A stretch of 38,655 bases of DNA from Temnopleurus reevesii (taxonomy: Eukaryota > Echinodermata > Echinoidea > Temnopleuroida > Temnopleuridae), in NCBI GenBank assembly GCA_036244855.1, contig BQKZ01001488.1:49891-88545 (forward strand), given 5' to 3'. The first letter of the stretch is position 1; each line of letters opens with the position of its first letter. The translations under genes and the position numbers were made by a program. Below are positions 11,879 to 21,400 of the stretch, one piece after another. The notes beneath the pieces are model-generated. The model was not told the origin of the DNA. It saw only the letters and a program-made list of their open reading frames with translations, and did no database searches.

Positions 11879-12600
11879 TATTATTATTATTATTATTATT
11901 ATCATAATAATAACATAAAAAATAAGGATACAATAATGATGATAATAATAATAATAGTAATAATGATAATAATAATAATGTAATGATGACAATTGGTATG
12001 ATATGGAAAATATATAGTTATTTGTACTGCCTCCCATTCGAAATAAAATGAAATTACAGCTATAATCGTTTATGATTTCTGAGGTCTCATTTCCAATTTG
12101 ATGCATAAAGGAATCCAGCTCTTGAAAAATAATGAAGTAAGCAACAGAATAGAGTCAGCAATAATGATATTTGGAATTATTACTCATTCCCAGTTTGACC
12201 CTCTTCGAATTCAACCACATGTATATTCCATTGGATCTGGCGCCAGCACCCATATACTCTGAGCATCTGACCATGCTCTAACTGTTATATAGACACACCC
12301 ACCTCAATATATCATCAGCAATTTTCGAAGTGAAATTAATTTAAATTACATACAAAGTACTAATATTATATGCCTGTCACCATAGGCTTAACTGATAATA
12401 AGTTATAATTTCAGAGCAGCTTGATTATATACATTCCAATCCTTAGCAAATTTTGTACACGGTCCTGATGTGTAAAATAATTAGCAATCCGTGGTAGATC
12501 GCGATATATACTACTATGCACTTTATGTACAGGGAAATACTACAAACGTATCACATACCACTGGATAATCTGCGATCGGGTATTCGTCCATCAAATCCAT
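3569..12600 (-). CDS. Proline-rich two-pass membrane protein, unrecognised family (split gene)
   Basis: I join exons 12600-12559, 6667-4942, 4274-4209 and 3693-3569. All junctions are GT-AG and the phases agree (0, 1, 1), giving 653 codons including the final stop and one internal TAA at codon 341. Residues 1-560 are hydrophilic and disordered-looking, rich in Pro, Ser, Arg and Asp, with PPPPPLP near 184-190, a PPPY motif near 509 and PPPPL near 516; such motifs are typical ligands of SH3, WW or profilin/EVH1 domains. TM1 spans about 564-588. A loop of about 20 residues carries two Cys and an NTT glycosylation sequon. TM2 spans about 609-632 and is followed by a short basic tail ending SARR. 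Basic residues flank the outer ends of both TMs, so I infer that both termini are cytosolic and the loop is outside or lumenal. I do not recognise the family. An additional exon could be hidden in the long first intron. Confidence 0.7.
3751..3782. repeat. Poly-C tract of 32 bases
   Basis: An uninterrupted run of 32 C in the last intron of the two-pass membrane gene, about 57 bases upstream of its terminal exon on the minus strand, where it reads as G32. Assembly length is unreliable in such tracts. Confidence 0.95.
4209..4274 (-). CDS. Small exon encoding the inter-TM loop
   Basis: The exon is 66 bases, phase 1 to phase 1. The acceptor follows a pyrimidine-rich tract and ends GATGTAG; the donor is TTG|GTAAGATA. 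It encodes GPGRGCLDNTTCEDPSIGYI and one further Val. The two Cys could form a disulfide and NTT is an N-glycosylation sequon, both consistent with an extracytosolic loop. As a symmetric exon it could be skipped without breaking the frame, which would fuse the two hydrophobic segments. Confidence 0.65.
4338..4390 (+). mobile_element. SINE 3'-end fragment
   Basis: The stretch GCCTTGAGTATCCAGCAGAG and its continuation TGGACTTGGCGCATTACGA match, with a few changes, the end of the SINE copies at 33348 and 33935 (GCCTTGAGTACTCAGCAGAG...GTGCGCTATA). It lies in the intron between the large exon and the loop exon. The tRNA-like head is absent, so it is a truncated or decayed copy. Confidence 0.65.
4942..6667 (-). 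CDS. Main exon of the two-pass membrane protein gene, with an internal in-frame TAA
   Basis: The acceptor has a strong pyrimidine tract (TTTCTCTTTCCCAG) just before GAGGATGAAGAT, and the donor is ACTA|GTAAGTT. The exon supplies almost the whole cytosolic region and TM1 (VVFAVMLLLCIILLLALVIV). The frame is open for 326 codons, meets one TAA at 5687-5689, then continues open in the same frame for 248 codons to the donor. Sequence after the TAA still looks coding, for example RVIERIIITREIDPDTGQPL. The exon is visibly more GC-rich than the introns around it. Confidence 0.75.
5687..5689 (-). other. In-frame TAA inside the large coding exon
   Basis: The context is AGA TTT TAA CCG GAA. The frames on both sides are identical, so this is a nonsense codon and not a frameshift. 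A sequencing error, a nonsense allele, removal by splicing, or stop readthrough are all possible. A 32-base GT...AG segment covering the stop exists (GTCCAAG to CGCGCAG), but it is not a multiple of three and is too short for a normal intron. Confidence 0.85.
6774..6853. mobile_element. 80-bp palindromic mini-element, copy 1
   Basis: It starts TTAACCCATTGACTACTGGA and ends AGCAGTCAATGGGTTAA, an almost complete inverted repeat with TTAA at both ends. A second copy of exactly the same length lies at 38242-38321. It is in the intron just upstream of the large exon at 6667. Confidence 0.75.
6982..7070. repeat. Facing homopolymers: T14, G24, then C31
   Basis: T 6982-6995 and G 6996-7019 are followed after 20 bases by C 7040-7070. 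The G and C tracts can pair as a hairpin, and each strand also has a long G run able to form quadruplexes. The lengths are likely imprecise. Confidence 0.9.
8929..8976 (-). CDS. Candidate alternative first coding exon (1b), left-hand copy
   Basis: This is the same exon as 10465-10512 with one coding difference: TGG instead of TCG, so the peptide ends FWWNE rather than FWSNE. The start codon, upstream in-frame stop and GTAAGC donor are all kept. The copy sits 27 bases from the single N at 9003, and I think it is the other allele of one exon rather than a second exon. Confidence 0.4.
9743..9800. repeat. C11 and G16 tracts facing each other
   Basis: C 9743-9753 and G 9785-9800 lie 31 bases apart and can pair. 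They belong to the segment present only in the right-hand copy of the duplicated region. Confidence 0.85.
9929..9964. repeat. Small palindrome with ATGCCTCCG/CGGAGGCAT arms
   Basis: ATGCCTCCGGCATCACC is followed by TTACGGTGGCGGAGGCAT. The half-motif ATGCCTCCGCCA recurs at about 38499. It may be a terminus of a small transposon. Confidence 0.5.
10465..10512 (-). CDS. Candidate alternative first coding exon (1b), right-hand copy
   Basis: It encodes 16 residues, MYRIKRSYNDGFWSNE, and ends in phase 0 at a GTAAGC donor, so it is compatible with the exon starting at 6667. An in-frame TAA lies 21 bases before the ATG. Its N-terminus is basic and aromatic, whereas exon 1a is acidic. The block around it is almost identical in the left copy at 8929-8976, which is unusual for the surrounding sequence. 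Transcript evidence would be needed to prove that it is used. Confidence 0.45.
11339..11762. repeat. Two copies of about 220 bases flanking the single N at 11561
   Basis: CCAGTGAGAGCATGAACGTA begins both 11339 and 11562, and the copies stay alignable until AAGATTA. The right copy has a short extra CACTATTGGTA insertion. This is the same pattern as at 9003: probably one locus placed twice. Confidence 0.85.
11763..11985. repeat. AAT/ATT microsatellite
   Basis: About 220 bases of imperfect AAT, ATG and then ATT trinucleotides. The AAT block runs into an ATT block near 11877, so the middle is self-complementary. Confidence 0.9.
12559..12600 (-). CDS. Candidate first coding exon (1a) of the two-pass membrane protein gene
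   Basis: It encodes 14 residues, MDLMDEYPIADYPV, and ends in phase 0 at a GTATGTGA donor (12558-12551). The ATG is the first one after an in-frame TAA 36 bases upstream, which supports this start. The acidic peptide runs directly into EDEDHMTGYE of the 6667 exon, also phase 0. The next 250 bases upstream on the minus strand would hold the 5'UTR and promoter, but I see no convincing TATA box or initiator. Confidence 0.6.
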
Positions 12601-13645
12601 TTCACGAATTACCAGCCTCAAAAGCAGCGTGAATTATCCAACGACAATATCCGTGCCATTTTCATCGTTTCCCTCACGAAACCATCATTAAAAGAGCATT
12701 TATACACATGCAGGTCGAGATCTAATTCGTTGGAGCTGGCGTTACTTCTGTACACGTTTAATTATACTCCGCGGAAACCCTCGGTATTATGGTTCAATGC
12801 CTCTTCAAAAGCGCCTTCTCTCTATAAGGTCGTCACAATACAGGTACACCCTAAATCCGATCGCGTCTAAAAGACACAAAAAGAACTTGTGTCTGGCTGA
12901 AAGGCTCTTTGATAATTACTTAGCCATGTGAATAGCCCCTTTGTGATCAAGGGATTCGTCTCATAATATCCCTTGCTGAACAAGATGACGTCATCGGTAT
13001 ATTTCATATGATGATCAGATTACATTAATATCGAATTATGTTTTGAAAAAAAAATACCAATTAACATTGGCTTATTTAGGAGCTGACAATCGCTGGCCCG
13101 ACTGTTTTTATATCTCCCATAAAAACCCTGACAAAGTAGGGATTGTCTCCTAATTTGTGCCCCATATGTTTGCTAAATCCAGCGCCCCCGCCCCCGCCCC
13201 CGCGCCTACCAGAGACCATGCCCACGATTCCCCGAATACACGAATTGTTAATATCATGATGGGATGCTATCAACTATTCACAAGTTTGGTTGATTTTTAT
13301 AATATGAAAACAAATCATTAAAGATTTGGAGTCATCTGAAAGATTATCATAATGTTGTCATGGTTGTAGGGGAGTGGAGCATTGGCTCCCTATACGTATT
13401 TCCCTTCAGCCCTTTGATTGGGCATTTTCGGGTTTACGAAGGTTGATTTGAAAATATCCAGATATCATAGGGGAGAGTGGGTAACGATAATAAGCTTATA
13501 CTCATATATATAAATCGCTTTTCCAGTTAGACTCAAAAGCGCTGGGCTAAATAACATGACATTAACATTATTAACAGCCACCATTACGGCGTCCCAACTA
13601 AATCAAGAAAGAAATTCCTACTAGTTACCCATTTGCTTAATATTT
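12601..13645. other. Upstream region of the two-pass membrane gene, no gene seen
   Basis: It should contain the 5'UTR and promoter for exon 1a on the minus strand. I find no convincing core promoter element. A short GC-rich CCCCCG repeat lies at 13182-13202. Confidence 0.4.
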
Positions 13646-13708
13646 GGCAGCGTGTGACTTAATATGGATCATTGATCCATATTGATCCATATTAAGTCAC
13701 ACGCTGCC
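13646..13708. repeat. Perfect hairpin: 26-base arms, 11-base loop
   Basis: The arm GGCAGCGTGTGACTTAATAT plus GGATCA (13646-13671) is matched without a mismatch by its reverse complement at 13683-13708, with a loop of TTGATCCATAT. The loop itself repeats the GATCCATAT word of the right arm. Confidence 0.95.
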
Positions 13709-14895
13709 ATTATCATTTTTTTCCTGATGAAGAAAACTAATTAAGTGTGTGGGGTTCGAACCGCGACCCCTTTACAGAAACAGAAACTTCTCGAGTGAAG
13801 CAAAATCAATTTGGCCATATAGAGTTTTAGAGTAATGCGGGAGGACAATAGCTTGTCATCCTCAAACTTTGTGGGGCGAAAGAGTTCATACGCCATTACT
13901 ATAAGTGTTCATATATGATTTTAATAAAAGTTACTAAAAAGGGTATGGCATGAATGAATCAATGAATGAATGAATAAAATATATAAATTTTGTATGAATA
14001 CGAAACTACAGAGAAAGAATATAAATTGAAATATTTTGGATATATGAAATTATTGAAATATGTGTATATCTATGTTTGTATAAACATATTAAAGAAAATA
14101 GCTATTTTTTTCTCCATTTGGCGTGTACACAATTAGGAATAAAGGAACAACATTGCATCATTATATAGTGCAAAACAACACTACGAGCACATTTTCAGTA
14201 TTGCTCTCCAATCTAGTTTATCCGACCATGCCTCGCTCCCAATTATATATAATTATATACATAATTTTGTACATTTTTGTAGTTTGCCGCAGATTGCCCT
14301 ATATACCCTCCTTTGTGAGGAAAACATCCTTTGTGAATCTTTCTTCTTATATGAATATAAAACTGGAGGAAACCAAAAAAGTAGGAATGACACTTCTAAA
14401 CCAGTGTAAACGGTTGACAGTGGCACTATGTGGTGACAGTACGCCCCCCCCCCCCCTCTACTACACGGATCCGTATATGTGAAACCATATGTGTTTGTTC
14501 TAAATTTCCGTTTGAGTCTTCATATTTCTATTGTTTTTGGCACATCATGTGCGTATCCATGATTTTATAAACCAAAGAGCTCGATTGTTTTGGGCTCGCC
14601 CCCTCAAGCCACTGGCAAGAAAAAAAAAAAAAAAAAAGGCTTGAAGCTGAGAGAAAAGAGAGAAAAATATATGTGCGCCTTCAAGTGAACAAAATCTTCT
14701 TAAACAAAATGGTATTTTGCCCATTTGGCACAGTGATTTTGCACCCTAATGTTTTATGCCCCTTCTACCTGTACACTCAAATGACTATAGAGAGGCCCAT
14801 TTCCTTTCCCACTGGATACGCCACGCTCCATTTTCTGAAAGAAGGAAACCTTATTTAAAAGCACGTGATTTCTTTGATGAAACTGAAATTAGATG
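13709..14895. other. Intergenic sequence without a supported gene
   Basis: Contains a short ATGA tandem near 13951-13976, a C-run at about 14443-14456 and an A18 run at 14620-14637 bracketed by TCAAGCC/GGCTTGA. Open frames here lack homology clues or splice support. Confidence 0.6.
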
Positions 14896-14988
14896 TAAAA
14901 AAAGAGCTTGCGCTTTCGATCCTAATCTTAATCATAAGCTTATGATTAAGATTCTGCTAGGATCGAAAGCTCAAGCACTTTTTTTTAC
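14896..14988. repeat. Near-perfect palindrome centred on AAGCTT
   Basis: The left arm (TTGCGCTTTCGATCCTAATC to CATAAG) is mirrored directly by the right arm (CTTATGATTAAGATT, a 5-base insertion, then AGGATCGAAAGCTCAAGC). There is no loop; the centre is between 14938 and 14939. Poly-A and poly-T stretches lie at the outer ends. Confidence 0.9.
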
Positions 14989-15703
14989 TTCATTTTACTC
15001 CACAGCTCTCCATTATTGGATAAGAAGTTTCAGCAGTTCTCTTTATTTGGAAACTGAAATTCATCAGTCAGCATGGTCAGTATAGTTGTAACTTACCTCA
15101 ATAATGGAACTCAAGATATCATCCTCATTCATAATGGAAATGCTGTTTATTTCACACAACAAAAGACAGGAACAAGGTAAAGTTCCTCATTGGAATATTT
15201 TCTGAAGAATTGTGATGTCCGTATCATGGTTCAAAATTAATAACTATCCAATAACTCTCCATTTTATGATAACAATTTGAAATTGTGATTTTATACATGT
15301 CCCAATTAGGCGAATCGAAGACGGGTATGATTCCAACACATAAGCAAAACAATAAACTGCAAAATTTCGATCTGAAATAAAAATGAAAATACAGGCCCAC
15401 TGTTGTATGGTGTATGCCTACCGGCGCCGTAAACTGTTTCTTTTTCCAAAAAGCCTGACTCATGGTATAATAATATTTTACAATAACTTGCTCCTTTTTT
15501 CATCAAAAGCTGTACAGTTTGTGCACGAACTTAAGTAAATACCAGTTCTTTTGATACACCCATTATCATCTTTGCAGACAGAAAAAAGTCAAGGCAACTC
15601 TAAATATATTTCAGATTACTCGTGCATGACGTGTTGGTAAGATATTCTACAACATGATGTAGGTGTTACAGGGGCGTATCAGGGATTGGCCATTGGCCAA
15701 TGA

Positions 15704-15718
15704 GGGGGGGGGGGGGGG
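15704..15718. repeat. G15 tract
   Basis: A run of 15 G follows the palindromic word TTGGCCATTGGCCAA. It lies about 200 bases before the assembly gap. Confidence 0.9.
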
Positions 15719-15912
15719 TGGCAAAAACTTTAATTTCCCGTCGCCCGGCTGATAGCAGGCATATATGATACTCAATCCATGGAATCGTTTATAATTCCAT
15801 GCTCAATGCAATAACAACATGACTTTATCACATATATGTCTGGCTCCGTGATATTGATATAAAATGTGCGTGAGGAAAATTTATATGGGGCAAATAGAAA
15901 TTAAAAACTTTT

Positions 15913-16831
15913 NNNNNNNNNNNNNNNNNNNNNNNNNNNNNNNNNNNNNNNNNNNNNNNNNNNNNNNNNNNNNNNNNNNNNNNNNNNNNNNNNNNNNNNN
16001 NNNNNNNNNNNNNNNNNNNNNNNNNNNNNNNNNNNNNNNNNNNNNNNNNNNNNNNNNNNNNNNNNNNNNNNNNNNNNNNNNNNNNNNNNNNNNNNNNNNN
16101 NNNNNNNNNNNNNNNNNNNNNNNNNNNNNNNNNNNNNNNNNNNNNNNNNNNNNNNNNNNNNNNNNNNNNNNNNNNNNNNNNNNNNNNNNNNNNNNNNNNN
16201 NNNNNNNNNNNNNNNNNNNNNNNNNNNNNNNNNNNNNNNNNNNNNNNNNNNNNNNNNNNNNNNNNNNNNNNNNNNNNNNNNNNNNNNNNNNNNNNNNNNN
16301 NNNNNNNNNNNNNNNNNNNNNNNNNNNNNNNNNNNNNNNNNNNNNNNNNNNNNNNNNNNNNNNNNNNNNNNNNNNNNNNNNNNNNNNNNNNNNNNNNNNN
16401 NNNNNNNNNNNNNNNNNNNNNNNNNNNNNNNNNNNNNNNNNNNNNNNNNNNNNNNNNNNNNNNNNNNNNNNNNNNNNNNNNNNNNNNNNNNNNNNNNNNN
16501 NNNNNNNNNNNNNNNNNNNNNNNNNNNNNNNNNNNNNNNNNNNNNNNNNNNNNNNNNNNNNNNNNNNNNNNNNNNNNNNNNNNNNNNNNNNNNNNNNNNN
16601 NNNNNNNNNNNNNNNNNNNNNNNNNNNNNNNNNNNNNNNNNNNNNNNNNNNNNNNNNNNNNNNNNNNNNNNNNNNNNNNNNNNNNNNNNNNNNNNNNNNN
16701 NNNNNNNNNNNNNNNNNNNNNNNNNNNNNNNNNNNNNNNNNNNNNNNNNNNNNNNNNNNNNNNNNNNNNNNNNNNNNNNNNNNNNNNNNNNNNNNNNNNN
16801 NNNNNNNNNNNNNNNNNNNNNNNNNNNNNNN
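15913..16831. other. Assembly gap of 919 N
   Basis: Unknown sequence. It is one possible location of the missing first exon of the Rab20-like gene. Confidence 1.
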
Positions 16832-17141
16832 AATAATCCCAGCTCCACCCCCAGTCGAGCTTGGTGTCTATTGCTGCCCCGTTCACCAACAGTTTAAGGA
16901 TCGTCAAGCCAGTTGGCACATCACTCACAGGAGCTCTAGCATTTTCAGACACCGATCCCACCTAGGTAGCCAATAGGACTGAATTGACTGTGATCACATA
17001 ATATGAATATATAATTACGACAGCCAGCTTATTTTCATTTGGACATGTAATATCCAAATGTTCAAAGCTATTCGTAGCTACACTTGACCTGGGTGAGGGT
17101 TAATCTTTATAATTATATAACAGTTTTAGAGTTGCTCAAGA

Positions 17142-17515
17142 AAATTTTGAAGAAAGAGGAGAAGGAGAAGGAAAAAAATAATTTAGGAAGGAGGAAGAAG
17201 AAAAGAAGAAGAAGAAGAAGACAAGACCAAGGAGGAGGAGGAGGAAGAGGAGAAGTAGAGGAAGGAGGAGGAGAAGAAAGAGGCAGATGGGGAGGAGAAG
17301 AAGAAGGAGAATAATTAGGGAGGAGCTAAAACACAAGAAGGTAAAGAAGAAGAATAATCAGGAGAAGAAGATTAAAAGCGCAAAGGAAGAAGATGGAGAA
17401 GGAGGAGAAAAAGAAAGAAGGACAAAAACAAAAATAGGAGTAGGAGAAGAAAGAAGGATAAGAGGTAGGAAGAGAATAAGGAAGAAAAAGAGAGGAAAGA
17501 ATGAAGAGGAATGGG
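17142..17515. repeat. Purine-rich (GA) tract of about 370 bases
   Basis: The plus strand is almost entirely A and G, with GAA, GAG and AGG words and few pyrimidines. The Lys/Glu/Arg-rich frames across it are translations of the repeat. A mirror-like polypurine stretch of this length can adopt triplex DNA. Confidence 0.9.
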
Positions 17516-17754
17516 AACTAGGGAGTCATAGAAAATGTTATGAGCTTCTGTGTGGATAATTGGGACACCAAAATTTAAGAAAAATATGGCTCTAAGGAAT
17601 AATCATTTCATATGTAGGTTGTACAAGTACGGTACATGTAGATTATCAAATTCATTTGAAACCTGAGAGATTGAATAAGCTTGCCATGATCCAGATCTTA
17701 TTTCTATCTTTTACACAAATTTTCTTTGTGTTTTGCTTGAAAGAAGGGAGAATG

Positions 17755-18366
17755 TTAAAGGGAAACCAACCCCTGAGATTATCGTGCTCTCATTGAATGA
17801 AGAAAAATCAGATAAATAAATTGTGAAAATTTGAGCAAAATCGGACAACCCGTTCAAAAGTAATGACTTTTCAAAGTCACAGAGAATTATTACGATCCCT
17901 ACCGCTCATTGGGATCCGTGCGATCGGCAAATTCGACGGAATCCGTGACGTCATGTCGGACAACTTCTCATTCACTCTGAATGCAAATTTCCACATTTTC
18001 TCCCTTTTTCGGAAAAGTAAAAAAAATGCCAATTTTAGGTTGGGGTATAGCATTTCTGTATTGATTCTGCATGTATTTTGAAAAGAATGATATTGCAACC
18101 TTACTCTAAATTTTACATTAATCCATTAAAAAAAATCTATGTACAAAGTGAATGAGGAGTTGTCTGACATGACGTCACAGATTCCGCCGAATTTGCCGAT
18201 TGCACGGATCCCCATCAGCGATAGGGATCGTCATATCTCAGTGACTTTGAAAATTCATAACTTTTGAACGGAATGTCCAATTTTGCTAAAATTTTCACAG
18301 TTTGTTCATCTGATTTTTCTTCATTCAATGAGAGCACAATAATTCCAAAGGCTGGTTCCCCTTTAA
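17755..18366. mobile_element. 612-bp fold-back element with arms of about 240 bases and TTAA ends
   Basis: It begins TTAAAGGGAAACCAACCCCT and its right end, reverse-complemented, begins TTAAAGGGGAACCAGCC. The arms continue inverted through the AATGAAGAAAAATCAGAT, TTCAAAAGT, CGGATCCGTGC-type and GACGTCATGTC..ACAAC words to about 17990 and 18130. The TTAA termini suggest piggyBac-type target sites, but no transposase is present. It ends 36 bases before the acceptor of Rab20-like exon 2. Confidence 0.8.
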
Positions 18367-18401
18367 CTCATTTTCCATTCTATTCAATTTTGTCATTACA
18401 G

Positions 18402-18495
18402 TGATGTGAAGATTGTCATTGTTGGCGATGCAACAGTGGGAAAAACAACATTTATCAGAAGATATATGGACGGTGTATTCACAGAAAATCCAGGA
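18402..18495 (+). CDS. RAB20: Rab20-like exon 2 (P-loop)
   Basis: The acceptor is TTTTGTCATTACAG and the donor GGA|GTAAGT. The exon starts with one base completing a split codon, then DVKIVIVGDATVGKTTFIRR and onward to FTENPG. GDATVGKTT is a canonical GxxxxGK[ST] nucleotide-binding loop. The acceptor lies only 36 bases after the end of the 612-bp fold-back element at 17755-18366. Confidence 0.85.
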
Positions 18496-21400
18496 GTAAG
18501 TATGCATTGCATATATATATTGTGGTTTAATAGACACCAGAAGAACACATTTTTCCACAAAATTTTACAGGATTTTTAGAAGTTCTTGAATGTTGTCTTC
18601 TTTAATCCAGATGTGTTTGTAAAACAGAAATGCTGTGACAAGGATTTTATTGAAATCATGGCAGGAGGTCTTTTTTAAATGCTTGCTAATATTCCTTTAG
18701 TTTCTTGAATTAATTATATCTGTTGAAGAATGTACATGTAATAAGATAGGGAATATGTTTTCAGACTCCATATCTCAGAAAATACTCTGCATACAAATAC
18801 ATTGATGAAATCTTACTTGGAAGTGGTGTCCCACATAATTAAACTATTACACCATTGCATTCAATTTGTGTAAAAATGAATAACCATGTAAAGAAACGTG
18901 TTTTAAATAAGTAAATTTGTCTGGACATGATGTTGGGTACAGAATATTCCTTCCTAATGTCTTTTTTTCTTCTTTCCCTATGATACAGCAAACTGTTGGA
19001 GCCTGCTTCTTTCTAAAGCAATGGGGAAATTACAACGTAGCTATATGGGTAAGTATGATGTCCTAAAATGAAATAGGAAAGGAAATATAAGGATAACTAG
19101 AAAACAGGTGCCAATTGCACGAAATCGTCTTGGAATATCATCTTCTTGCTAAGAAGTCTTAACATCTTGTACCACCCTCGTTTATGTATCAACCTTGTCT
19201 ATTTTAAGACAGGAGCACAAGAAGTTAAGACAAATAGCAAGAAGAGGATAGTTAAGACCATTATGTGCAATTAGCCCCAGATCCTCGCCCATTGTGAAAT
19301 TGAAATTAATTTCACTGAATACATAAGACCAATGCTCTGTGAATCGCATGTATTGTGGAGAAGTAGGTACAATATCATTCAGCCAATGAAATAATGAATG
19401 TTTTTGTGAATGCATCTACCCGGAGTCTGTGTATGGTGCAGTGCTATAGTTCAGCCCACGGTCAACCCCTCCAATATCATGTGGATTTCACACTCTTTAT
19501 CGAAGTCCTCTCGCAGCCAAACTTCTGGTTTAATATCAGAAATCTTGCAATTTGTGAGATTTTCTTTGTAGCAGAAATTTGCCTTCTAAATGCAGAATAA
19601 ATTTCTTAAACGCTACACTTCTAGAAAACAGAATAGTCATATACTAGTAATCTAGATAATTTCAATAGAAATTTTTTGAATATATATGAAATGTTAGGAG
19701 GAAAAGGATGACTCAGAACATGATATTTGTCCTGTGGGTACTATTGATCACTACGCAAAACTTTTTATTTTGAGCCCCGACAATTTTTACACCAAATAAA
19801 AGCTGGAAGAGTCTAGTTTCTGAATATACCATTTTTAATATGCAGCACCTTTTAAGCAAGAAACAAAACAAGACTTTTTAATTATGAGAAAACTGCGAAT
19901 CCTATTGTCCGATTGGCTGAATAGGCAAACTGCGCGGGAAATTTGAAACAGACCGAATGGTTAGCGTGTCCTTCAACACAACAGCTGTTCCCTGACCGTG
20001 GGTGGTCTGATCTGTGTGTGATCTTACCTGACCAATCATATAGCTCAAATGCCAAGTGTTGTGGCTAGTTATCCAATCATAGTAAAGTCATCCTGATTTC
20101 ATAAATCTATTTTGCACTTTGGGGTAGGAAAACTATGTTCTTGACTCAATTAAGATATTTCACCATATAAAATGTAGCTCTTCAGATAGCTAAGACTTCA
20201 AGCTTCACTCTCATGTAAAAATAAATAAGGCTCAAAATTAAGAAATGCACAAAATAATCATTTGCAGCCAGGGGTAAATTTTGTTTTCACACCATATTTG
20301 TTCCAGAAGTTTTCACCCTGTCTTACATATTTCATTTGGATGAACAAGAGAACATGAAAGATTTATCATCCTCCTATACAAATTACCAAAATCATAATAA
20401 CTGATGCAAATTCAGAGAAATAATGACAAAATAAAAAGATGTGTGTCATAACGGTCAAACTAATTTTGGGAGGTGTAGGTTGTTCGAGCCATGACTCAGA
20501 GTTCGATAAATGGGCAGCATTTATGCGGATGTGAAGATTGGCTGAGTTAGTTTAATACAAATTCACATATCCTTGATGCATGATTTGATAAATATAGTTT
20601 GCACGACTTTAAGATAAAGACAGTGATATCGACATATAGTACAGGTTTGCAATATTCTTATAATTACACAAATATAATCACCATCCCAGATCATGGCTTT
20701 AGGGCAAAGAGTGATTAGCCCTATAAGCATTAGAAATAGCCCCCATAAAAATCAAAACAAGGGCGAAAAAGAAATGTATGCATTTAAAAATTACCCCTCT
20801 CATTGTCACCAAGTTTACGCAAGCTTTATATTAAGAGCGTAGCTTGTGAGCAGTTGACACCCAAAATGGGACCAGTGTGTTAGTGTGCGTAAACCGGTTA
20901 ATAACACACTTGGTAATGTCAGATTTCTGCCCCTAGATTTTTCGTATCAAACCCTATCCAGATTACATGGTTGGTGAAATGTTCGAAGCATGCACAATTT
21001 TATTAGATGATATATGTACAAAACGGATTAACACAAAAATAAAAGAAGGAAAAAATCAATATATTTTCTAGCCATTTTTGAACGAACTGCCATTCTTTCC
21101 CTAGGACACTGCCGGTGAGGAGAGGTTCTCCGGTCTGAGCTCCTTCTACTGCCGCGATGCCTCAGCTGCCATTATTGCCTATGACATCACAAGGAGGAGC
21201 AGCTTTGAGCTCCTGCAGGAGCGTTACATACCCCTCCTGGATGCAGCCAAGGAGGACTGCCTCCTGTGTCTGACGGGGACCAAGCTGGACCTTGTTAACG
21301 GCAAAACCAGGTAGGGAGTTAATCTTACAGTTGCAAATTACTGAACTATGAGAAGAAGGATTCATGGTACGAGGAGTTATCTTTCTTGGAAATGTGAGTG

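Noticed and set aside
11765..12106. Open frames of Ile/Asn/Tyr repeats
   Set aside because: Translation of the AAT/ATT microsatellite.
14123..15085. Open frames of 61-119 codons in the intergenic region
   Set aside because: No codon bias or motif, and one is mostly the AAGCTT palindrome.
15632..15643. ATGACGTGTTG followed by GTAAGAT as a possible first exon of the Rab20-like gene
   Set aside because: The phase fits, but an 11-base exon with no other support is expected by chance.
16832..16961. Minus-strand open frame running into the gap (VSENARAPVSDVPTGLTILKL and onward)
   Set aside because: It looks somewhat coding, but it is short, cut by the gap, lacks a recognisable family and has no clear splice site, so I do not call a gene.
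17084..17559. Lys/Glu/Arg-rich open frames
   Set aside because: They are translations of the GA-rich tract, not proteins.
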